Source: Halictus rubicundus (lineage: Eukaryota > Arthropoda > Insecta > Hymenoptera > Halictidae). From it: a DNA stretch of 64,000 nucleotides. The position numbers and the translations under genes are program-made. Below are positions 54,688 through 64,000 of this stretch, in pieces (positions within the stretch are counted from its first letter, which is position 1; each line of letters starts with the position of its first letter). Location of the stretch: the NCBI RefSeq assembly GCF_050948215.1, contig NW_027488968.1, forward strand, positions 114,545 to 178,544, in the 5' to 3' direction. Under the pieces are notes generated by a model, which searched no databases, had not been told where the DNA came from, and was given only the letters and a program-made list of their open reading frames with translations.

Positions 54688-54930
54688 CTCTATCCTATCC
54701 TATCCTCTATCCTATTAAATCCTATATCGTATCCTCTATCCTATCCTATCCTCTATCGTATCCTATCCTCAATCCTATCCTATCCTCTATCTTATATTAT
54801 CCTCTATCCTAACCCATCCTCTATCCTATCCTATCCTCTATCCTATCCTATCCTCTATCCTATCCTATCCTCTATCATATCCTATCCTCTATCCTATCCT
54901 ATCCTCTATCCTATTCTATCCTCTATCCTA

Positions 54931-55877
54931 TCCTCTATCCTATCCAATCCTATATCCTATTCTCTATCCTATCCTATCCTCTATCATATCCTATCCTCTA
55001 TCCTATCCAATCCTATATCGTATCCTCTATCCTATCCTATCCTGTATCCTATCCTATCCTCTTTCCTATCCTATCCACTATCATATCCTATCCTATCCTC
55101 TATCCTTTCCTATCCACTATCCTATCCTATCCTCTATCCTATCCTATCCTCTATCCTATCCTATCCTCTATCCTATCCAATCCTATATCCTATCCTCTAT
55201 CATATCCTATCCTCTATCCTATCCTATCCTCTATCCTATCCTATCCTCTATCCTATCCTATCCACTATCCTATCCTATCCTCTATCCTATATTAACCTCT
55301 ATCCTATCCTATCCTCTATCCTATCCTATCCTCTATCCTATCCTATCCTCTATCCTATCCTATCCTCTATCCTATCCTATCCTCTATCCTATCCTATCCT
55401 CTATCCTATCCTATCCTCTATCCTATCCTATCCACTATCCTATCCTATCCTCTATCCTATCCAATCCTATATCCTATCCTCTATCATATCCAGCCTCTAT
55501 CCTATCCTATCCTCTATCCTATCCTATCCGCAATCCTATCCAATCCTATATCCTATTCTCTATCCTATCCTATCCTCTATCCTATCCTATCCTTTATCGT
55601 ATCCTATCCTCTATCCTATTAAATCCTATATCGTAACCTCTATCCTATCCTATCCTCTATCCTATCCTATCCTTTATCGTATCCTATCCTCTATCCTATT
55701 AAATACTATATCGTAACCTCTATCCTATTATATCCTCTATCGTATCCTATCCTCTATCCTATCCTATCCTCTATCCTATCCTATCCTCTATCCTATCCTA
55801 TCCTCTATCCTATCCTATCCTCTATCCTATCCTATCCTCTATCCTATCCTTATCCTCTATCGTATCCTATCCTCTAC
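54931..55877 (+). repeat. Subfamily B higher-order block, copy 2
   Basis: This is the partner of 52,951-53,880 with one extra 17-bp unit near 55,441 and a CCACTATCC unit at 55,431 in place of CCTCTATCC. The insertion is exactly one basic unit, as expected from unequal exchange or slippage in register with the 17-mer. Confidence 0.85.
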
Positions 55878-57810
55878 CCTATCCTATCCTCTATCCTATC
55901 CTATCCTCTATCCTATCCTATCCTCTATCCTATCCTATCCTCTATCCTATTAAATCCTATATCGTATCCTCTATCCTATCCTATCCTCTATCGTATCCTA
56001 TCCTCAATCCTATCCAATCCTCTATCCTATCTTATCCTCTATCGTATCCTATCCTCAATCCTATCCTATCCTCTATCCTATATTATCCTCTATCCTAACC
56101 CATCCTCTATCTTATCCTATCCTCTATCCTATCCTATCCTCTATCCTATCCTATCCTCTATCATATCCTATCCTCTATCCTATCCTATCCTCTATCCTAT
56201 TCTATCCTCTATCCTATCCAATCCTATATCCTATTCTCTATCCTATCCTATCCTCTATCATATCCTATCCTCTATCCTATCCAATCCTATATCGTATCCT
56301 CTATCCTATCCTATCCTCTATCCTATCCTATCCTCTATCCTATCCTATCCTCTATCCTATCCTATCCTCTATCGTATCCTATCCTCTATCCTATTAAATC
56401 CTATATCGTATCCTCTATCATATCCTATCCTCTATCATATCCTATCCTCTATCCTATCCTATCCTCTATCATATTCTACCCTCTATCCTATCCTATCGTC
56501 TATCCTATCCTATCCTCTATCATATCCTATCCTCTATCCTATCCTATCCTCTATCTTATCCTATCCACTATCCTATCCTATCCTCTATCATATCCTATCC
56601 TCTATCCTATCCTATCCTCTATCCTATCTTATACTCTATCCTATCCTATCCTCTATCCTATCCAATCCTATATCCTATCCTCTATCATATCCAGCCTCTA
56701 TCCTATCCTATCCTCTATCCTATCCTATCCGCTATCCTATCCAATCCTATATCCTATTCTCTATCCTATCCTATCCTCTATCCTATCCTATCCTTTATCG
56801 TATCCTATCCTCTATCCTATTAAATCCTATATCGTAACCTCTATCCTATCCTAGCCTCTATCGTATCCTATCCTCTATCCTATCCTATCCTCTATCCTAT
56901 CCTATCCTCTATCCTATCCTATCCTCTATCCTATCCTATCCTCTATCCTATCCTATCCTCTATCCTATCCTTATCCTCTATCGTATCCTCTATCCTATCC
57001 TATCCTCTATCGTATCCTATCCTCAATCCTATCCTATCCTCTATCCTATATTATCCTCTATCGTATCCTATCCTCAATCCTATCCTATCCTCTATCCTAT
57101 ATTATCCTCTATCCTAACCCATCCTCTATCCTATCCTATCCTCTATCATATCCTATCCTCTATCCTATCCTATCCTCTATCCTATTCTATCCTCTATCCT
57201 ATCCAATCCTATATCCTATTCTCTATCCTATCCTATCCTCTATCATATCCTATCCTCTATCCTATCCAATCCTATATCGTATCCTCTATCCTATCCTATC
57301 CTGTATCCTATCCTATCCTCTATCCTATCCTATCCACTATCATATCCTATCCTATCCTCTATCCTTTCCTATCCACTATCCTATCCTATCCTCTATCCTA
57401 TCCTATCCTCTATCCTATCCTATCCTCTATCCTATCCTATCCTCTATCGTATCCTATCCTCTATCCTATTAAATCCTATATCGTATCCTCTATCCTATCC
57501 TATCCTCTATCGTATCCTATCCTAAATCCTATCCTATTATCTATCCTATCCTATCCTCGATCCTATCCTATTCTCTATCCTATACTATCCACTATCCTAT
57601 CCTATCCTCTATCATATCCTATCCTCTATCCTATTCTATCCTCTATCCTATCCTATCCTCTATCCTAGCCTATCCTCTATCCTATCCTATTCTCTATCCT
57701 ATCCTATCCACTATCCTATCCTATCCTCTATCATATCCTATCCTCTATCCTATCCTATCCTCTATCCTATCCTATCCTCTATCCTATCCTATCCTCTATC
57801 CTATCCTATC

Positions 57811-58021
57811 CTCTATCCTATCCAATCCTATATCCTATCCTCTATCATATCCAGCCTCTATCCTATCCTATCCTCTATCCTATCCTATCCGCAATCCTAT
57901 CCAATCCTATATCCTATTCTCTATCCTATCCTATCCTCTATCCTATCCTATCCTTTATCGTATCCTATCCTCTATCCTATTAAATCCTATATCGTAACCT
58001 CTATCCTATCCTATCCTCTAT
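57811..58021 (+). repeat. 290-bp-offset repeat, copy 1 (partner 58,101-58,311)
   Basis: CCAGCC at 57,851 matches CCAGCA at 58,141, and TTAAATCC at 57,980 matches TTAAATACT at 58,270. It is the shortest higher-order offset I could measure. The first copy also aligns with 56,651-56,850 at an offset of 1,160 bp (CCAGCC 56,691; TAAATCC 56,821). Confidence 0.78.
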
Positions 58022-58100
58022 CCTATCCTATCCTCTATCCTATCCTATCCTCTATCCTATCCTATCCTCTATCCTATCCTATCCTCTATCCTATCCTATC

Positions 58101-58311
58101 CTCTATCCTATCCAATCCTATATCCTATCCTCTATCATATCCAGCATCTATCCTATCCTATCCTCTATCCTATCCTATCCGCTATCCTATCCAATCCTAT
58201 ATCCTATTCTCTATCCTATCCTATCCTCTATCCTATCCTATCCTTTATCGTATCCTATCCTCTATCCTATTAAATACTATATCGTAACCTCTATCCTATC
58301 CTATCCTCTAT
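58101..58311 (+). repeat. 290-bp-offset repeat, copy 2
   Basis: This is the partner of 57,811-58,021. Homology ends at 58,312, where CGTATCC replaces CCTATCC. It has two private changes: CCAGCA in the 16-bp unit and TTAAATACT. Confidence 0.76.
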
Positions 58312-60197
58312 CGTATCCTATCCTCTATCCTATCCTATCCTCTATCCTATCCTATCCTCTATCCTATCCTATCCTCTAGCCTATCCTATCCTCTATCCTA
58401 TCCTATCCTCTATCCTATCCTTATCCTCTATCGTATCCTATCCTCTACCCTATCCTATCCTCTATCCTATCCTATCCTCTATCCTATCCTATCCTCTATC
58501 CTATCCTATCCTCTATCCTATTAAATCCTATATCGTATCCTCTATCCTATCCTATCCTCTATCGTATCCTGTACTCAATCCTATCCAATCCTCTATCCTA
58601 TCTTATCCTCTATCGTATCCTATCCTCAATCCTATCCTATCCTCTATCCTATATTATCCTCTATCCTAACCCATCCTCTATCCTATCCTATCCTCTATCA
58701 TATCCTATCCTCTATCCTATCCTATCCTGTATCCTATCCTATCCTCTATCCTATCCTATCCTCTATCCTATCCTATCCTCTATCCTATCCTATCCTCTAT
58801 CCTATCCTATCCTCTATCCTATCCTATCCTCTATCCTATCCTATCCTATCCTCTATCCTATCCTATCCTCTATCCTATCCTATCCTCTATCCTATCCTAT
58901 CCTCTACCCTATCCTATCCTCTATCCTATCCTATCCTCTATCGTATCCTATCCTCTACCCTATTAAATCCTATATCGTATCCTCTATCCTATCCTATCCT
59001 CTATCGTATCCTATCCTCAATCCTATCCTATCCTCTATCCTATCCTATCCTCGATCCTATCCTCTTCTCTATCCTATCCTATCCTCTATCCTATCCTATC
59101 CTCTATCCTATCCTATCCTCTATCCTATCCTATCCTCTATCCTATCCTCTATCCTATCCTATCCTCTATCCTATCCTATCCTCTATCCTATATTATCCTC
59201 TATCCTATCCCATCCTCTATCCTATCCTATCCTCTATCCTATCCTATCCTCTATCCTATCCTATCCCCTATCCTATCCTATTCTCTATCCTATAATATCC
59301 ACTATCCTATCCTATCCTCTATCCTATCCTATCCTCTATCCTATCCTATCCTCTATCCTATCCTATCCTCTATCATATCCTATGCTCTATCCTATCCTAT
59401 CCTCTATCCTATATTATCCTCTATCCTATCCCATCCTCTATCCTATCCTATCCTCTATCCTATCCTATCCTCTATCCTATCCTATCCCCTATCCTATCCT
59501 ATTCTCTATCCTATCCTATCCACTATCCTATCCTATCCTCTATCATATCCTATCCTCTATCCTATCCTATCCTCTATCCTATCCTATCCTCTATCATATC
59601 CAGCCTCTATCCTATCCTATCCTCCATCCTATCCTATCCTCTATCCTATATTATCCTCTATCCTATCCCATCCTCTATCCTATTCTATCCTCTATCCTAT
59701 CCTATCCTCTATCCTATCCTATCCTCTATCGTATCCTATTCTCTATCCTATCCTATCCTCTATCCTATCCTATCCTCTATCGTATACTATCATCTATCCT
59801 ATTAAATCCTATATCGTATCCTCTATCATATCCTATCCTCTATCCTATCCTTATCCTCTATCGTATCCTACCCTCTATCCTATCCTATCCTCTATCCTAT
59901 CCTATCCTCTATCCTATCCCATCCTCTATCCTATCCTATCCTCTATCCTATCCTTATCCTCTATCGTATCCTATCCTCTATCCTATCCTATCCTCTATCC
60001 TATCCTATCCTCTATCCTATCCTATCCACTATCCTATCCTATCCTCTATCCTATCCTATCCTCTATCCTATCCTATCCTCTATCCTATCCTATCCTCTAT
60101 CCTATATTATGCTCTATCCTATCCCATCCTCTATCCTATCCTATCCTCTATCCTATCCTATCCTCTATCCTATCCTATCCTCTATCCTATCCTATTC

Positions 60198-62037
60198 TCT
60201 ATCCTATCCTATCCTCTATCCTATACTATCCTCTATCCTATCCTATCCTCTATCCTATCCTATCCTCTATTCTATCCTATCCTCTATCCTATCCTTATCC
60301 TCTATCGTATCCTATCCTCTATCCTATCCTATCCTCTATCCTATCCTATCCTTTATCGTATCCTATCCTCTATCCTATTAAATCCTATATCGTAACCTCT
60401 ATCCTATCCTATCCTCTATCGTATCCTATCCTCTATCCTATCCGATCCTCTATCCTATCCTATCCTCTATCCTATCCTATCCTCTATCCTATCCTATCCT
60501 CTATCCTATCCTAGCCTCTATCCTATCCTTCTCCTCTATCGTATCCTATCCTCTACCCTATCCTATCCTCTATCCTATCCTATCCTCTATCCTATCCTAT
60601 CCTCTATCCTATCCTATCCTCTATCCTATCCTATCCTCTATCCTATAAAATCCTATATCGTATCCTCTATCCTATCCTATCCTCTATCGTATCCTATCCT
60701 CAATCCTATCCTATCCTCTATCCTATATTATCCTCTATCGTATCCTATCCTCAATCCTATCCTATCCTCTATCCTATATTATCCTCTATCCTAACCCATC
60801 CTCTATCCTATCCTATCCTCTATCTTATCCCATCCTCTATTCTATCCTATCCTCTATCCTATCCTATCCTCTATCCTATCCTATCCCCTATCCTATCCTA
60901 TTCTCTATCCTATCCTATCCACTATCCTATCCTATCCTCTATCATATCCTATCATCTATCCTATCCTATCCTCTATCCTATCTTATCCTCTATCCTATCC
61001 TATCCTCTATCCTATCCAATCCTATATCCTATCCTCTATCATATCCAGCCTCTATCCTATCCTATCCTCTATCCTATCCTATCCTCTATCCTATTCTATC
61101 CTCTATCCTATCCAATCCTATATCCTATTCTGTATCCTATCCTATCCTCTATCATATCCTATCCTCTATCCTATCCAATCCTATATCGTATCCTCTATCC
61201 TATCCTATCCTGTATCCTATCCTATCCTCTATCCTATCCTATCCACTATCATATCCTATCCTATCCTCTATCCTTTCCTATCCACTATCCTATCCTATCC
61301 TCTATCCTATCCTATCCTCTATCCTATCCTATCCTCTATCCTATCCTATCCTCTATCGTATCCTATCCTCTATCCTATTAAATCCTATATCGTATCCTCT
61401 ATCCTATCCTATCCTCTATCGTATCCTATCCTCAATCCTATCCTATCCTCTATCCTATCCTATCCTCGATCCTATCCTATTCTCTATCCTATCCTATCCA
61501 CTATCCTATCCAATCCTCTATCATATCCTATCCTCTATCCTATTCTATCCTCTATCCTATCCTATCCTCTATCCTAGCCTATCCTCTATCCTATCCTATT
61601 CTCTATCCTATCCTATCCTCTATCATATCATATCCTCTATGCTATCCTATCCTCTATCCTATCCTATCCTCTATCGTATCCTATCCTCAATCCTATCCTA
61701 TCCTCTATCCTATATTATCCTCTATCGTATCCTATCCTCAATCCTATCCTATCCTCTATCCTATATTATCCTCTATCCTAACCCATCCTCTATCCTATCC
61801 TATCCTCTATCTTATCCCATCCTCTATCCTATCCTATCCTCTATCCTATCCTATCCTCTATCCTATCCTATCCCCTATCCTATCCTATTCTCTATCCTAT
61901 CCTATCCACTATCCTATCCTATCCTCTATCATATCCTATCATCTATTCTATCCTATCCTCTATCCTATCTTATCCTCTATCCTATCCTATCCTCTATCCT
62001 ATCCAATCCTATATCCTATCCTCTATCATATCCAGCC
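60198..62037 (+). repeat. 1,840-bp higher-order repeat, copy 1
   Basis: The offset of 1,840 bp is constant over the whole block: TTAAATCC 60,378 and 62,218, CCAGCC 61,045 and 62,885, TTAAATCC 61,378 and 63,218, TATCATATCATATCC 61,621 and 63,461, CCAGCC 62,032 and 63,872. The only differences I noticed are at 60,225 (A) versus 62,065 (C), and 61,132 (G) versus 62,972 (C). Internally, two CCAGCC units lie 987 bp apart, showing an older duplication. Confidence 0.9.
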
Positions 62038-63877
62038 TCTATCCTATCCTATCCTCTATCCTATCCTATCCTCTATCCTATCCTATCCTCTATCCTATCC
62101 TATCCTCTATTCTATCCTATCCTCTATCCTATCCTTATCCTCTATCGTATCCTATCCTCTATCCTATCCTATCCTCTATCCTATCCTATCCTTTATCGTA
62201 TCCTATCCTCTATCCTATTAAATCCTATATCGTAACCTCTATCCTATCCTATCCTCTATCGTATCCTATCCTCTATCCTATCCGATCCTCTATCCTATCC
62301 TATCCTCTATCCTATCCTATCCTCTATCCTATCCTATCCTCTATCCTATCCTAGCCTCTATCCTATCCTTCTCCTCTATCGTATCCTATCCTCTACCCTA
62401 TCCTATCCTCTATCCTATCCTATCCTCTATCCTATCCTATCCTCTATCCTATCCTATCCTCTATCCTATCCTATCCTCTATCCTATAAAATCCTATATCG
62501 TATCCTCTATCCTATCCTATCCTCTATCGTATCCTATCCTCAATCCTATCCTATCCTCTATCCTATATTATCCTCTATCGTATCCTATCCTCAATCCTAT
62601 CCTATCCTCTATCCTATATTATCCTCTATCCTAACCCATCCTCTATCCTATCCTATCCTCTATCTTATCCCATCCTCTATTCTATCCTATCCTCTATCCT
62701 ATCCTATCCTCTATCCTATCCTATCCCCTATCCTATCCTATTCTCTATCCTATCCTATCCACTATCCTATCCTATCCTCTATCATATCCTATCATCTATC
62801 CTATCCTATCCTCTATCCTATCTTATCCTCTATCCTATCCTATCCTCTATCCTATCCAATCCTATATCCTATCCTCTATCATATCCAGCCTCTATCCTAT
62901 CCTATCCTCTATCCTATCCTATCCTCTATCCTATTCTATCCTCTATCCTATCCAATCCTATATCCTATTCTCTATCCTATCCTATCCTCTATCATATCCT
63001 ATCCTCTATCCTATCCAATCCTATATCGTATCCTCTATCCTATCCTATCCTGTATCCTATCCTATCCTCTATCCTATCCTATCCACTATCATATCCTATC
63101 CTATCCTCTATCCTTTCCTATCCACTATCCTATCCTATCCTCTATCCTATCCTATCCTCTATCCTATCCTATCCTCTATCCTATCCTATCCTCTATCGTA
63201 TCCTATCCTCTATCCTATTAAATCCTATATCGTATCCTCTATCCTATCCTATCCTCTATCGTATCCTATCCTCAATCCTATCCTATCCTCTATCCTATCC
63301 TATCCTCGATCCTATCCTATTCTCTATCCTATCCTATCCACTATCCTATCCAATCCTCTATCATATCCTATCCTCTATCCTATTCTATCCTCTATCCTAT
63401 CCTATCCTCTATCCTAGCCTATCCTCTATCCTATCCTATTCTCTATCCTATCCTATCCTCTATCATATCATATCCTCTATGCTATCCTATCCTCTATCCT
63501 ATCCTATCCTCTATCGTATCCTATCCTCAATCCTATCCTATCCTCTATCCTATATTATCCTCTATCGTATCCTATCCTCAATCCTATCCTATCCTCTATC
63601 CTATATTATCCTCTATCCTAACCCATCCTCTATCCTATCCTATCCTCTATCTTATCCCATCCTCTATCCTATCCTATCCTCTATCCTATCCTATCCTCTA
63701 TCCTATCCTATCCCCTATCCTATCCTATTCTCTATCCTATCCTATCCACTATCCTATCCTATCCTCTATCATATCCTATCATCTATTCTATCCTATCCTC
63801 TATCCTATCTTATCCTCTATCCTATCCTATCCTCTATCCTATCCAATCCTATATCCTATCCTCTATCATATCCAGCC
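62038..63877 (+). repeat. 1,840-bp higher-order repeat, copy 2
   Basis: This is the near-identical tandem partner of 60,198-62,037. After 63,920 the sequence does not start a third collinear copy but resembles the part beginning near 61,080 (TATTCTATCC followed by CCAATCCTATATCC). The array therefore either changes phase at the window edge or jumps into the copy at its second CCAGCC unit. Confidence 0.9.
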
Positions 63878-64000
63878 TCTATCCTATCCTATCCTCTATC
63901 CTATCCTATCCTCTATCCTATTCTATCCTCTATCCTATCCAATCCTATATCCTATTCACTATCCTATCCTATCCTCTATCATATCCTATCCTCTATCCTA

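Larger units (their letters stand above)
1..64000 (+). repeat. Satellite array, 17-bp CTATC-based unit, fills the whole window
   Basis: The + strand is a continuous head-to-tail array of CTCTATCCTATCCTATC, that is CT plus three CTATC pentamers; the - strand reads GGATAGGATAGGATAGA. The orientation never inverts. Unit length varies in 5-bp steps, with examples of one pentamer at 2,482-2,495, four at 38,516-38,537 and five at 38,538-38,564. Rare 16- and 18-bp units come from single-base indels. G is nearly missing on the + strand: I counted 13 in the first 600 bases. No unique sequence, transposon end, tRNA, rRNA or non-repeat spacer is visible anywhere, so stretches not listed separately below hold only this repeat. 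Its role is not shown by the sequence; heterochromatin or a centromere-related region is an inference from size and organisation. Confidence 0.98.
52697..64000 (+). repeat. Satellite subfamily B domain
   Basis: The same 17-bp unit continues, but the diagnostic variants change. TTAAATCCTATATCGTA or its TTAAATACT form occurs about twenty times (52,729, 53,622, 54,384, 55,619 through 63,218). CATATCCAGC, which makes a 16-bp unit, occurs eleven times. ATCCTTATCC, an 18-bp unit, and CCTCAATCC or CCGCAATCC also recur. The subfamily A markers with TATAATATCATCTGTCC and ACCGCCTCC are absent. The domain runs off the right end of the window. Confidence 0.85.

Noticed and set aside
1..64000. Telomeric repeat array
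   Set aside because: The G-rich strand is GGATA GGATA GGATAGA, which does not match the TTAGGG, TTAGG or TTTAGGG classes. Telomeres also lack kilobase-scale higher-order copies of this kind.
1..64000. Bkm-type (GATA)n simple repeat or human satellite II/III (GGAAT)n
   Set aside because: GATA occurs here inside a GGATA pentamer with a CT/AG punctuation every third unit, not as a tetranucleotide run. GGATA differs in sequence from GGAAT and has a 17-bp period.
1..64000. CRISPR array
   Set aside because: There are no unique spacers between repeats; the units abut directly and vary by point changes.
1..64000. Assembly or low-complexity artefact
   Set aside because: It cannot be excluded from sequence alone. 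However, the copies carry consistent private variants, graded divergence and a clean subfamily boundary, which fits real satellite evolution better than random error.
1..64000. A novel defence, mobile or regulatory gene system
   Set aside because: No non-repeat coding capacity exists on either strand. The - strand has TAG in nearly every pentamer, and the + strand open frames are repeat artefacts.

Overview
The whole 64 kb window is one unbroken satellite (minisatellite-type) DNA array. I see no gene, RNA gene, mobile element, CRISPR array or unique flanking sequence on either strand, and both window edges lie inside the array. The basic unit on the + strand is the 17-mer CTCTATCCTATCCTATC. 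It is built as the dinucleotide CT followed by three CTATC pentamers (7 C, 7 T, 3 A, no G). The complementary strand reads GGATA-GGATA-GGATAGA. Units with one, two, four or five pentamers (7, 12, 22, 27 bp) are interspersed, and point variants (CGTATCC, CTATCATATCC, CTATCTTATCC, CTATAATATC, CCAATCCCC and others) distinguish individual units.

An array of this size and hierarchy points to a eukaryotic chromosome region such as centromeric, pericentromeric, subtelomeric or sex-chromosome heterochromatin, probably resolved by long reads. The sequence gives no basis for naming the species. I do not recognise the 17-mer as a named satellite.

Layout. Positions 1 to about 52,696 carry subfamily A, recognised by recurring marker units such as CTATAATATCATCTGTCC, CCTTTCCTCTTTCC and ACCGCCTCC. 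Positions 52,697 to 64,000 carry subfamily B, recognised by TTAAATCCTATATCGTA, CATATCCAGCC and ATCCTTATCC. The switch is abrupt and falls inside a shared pentamer. Within both subfamilies the array is organised as large, recently copied higher-order blocks. Measured copy-to-copy offsets are 882, 1,776, 1,868, 2,397 to 2,517, 2,723, 2,873, 3,031, 3,943 to 3,989 and 7,019 bp in A, and 290, 762, 1,840 and 1,980 to 1,997 bp in B. Several copies differ by only one or two visible bases per kilobase or more, which implies recent amplification.

Long + strand open frames (up to about 3.8 kb) are present but are not reported as genes. Because + strand G is almost absent, TAG and TGA hardly occur, and a 17-bp period makes all three frames spell the same 17-residue repeat (ILSSILSYPLSYPILYP). 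The - strand has a TAG in nearly every pentamer. There are therefore no genes acting together here. The content is structural repeat DNA plus a record of its duplication history.
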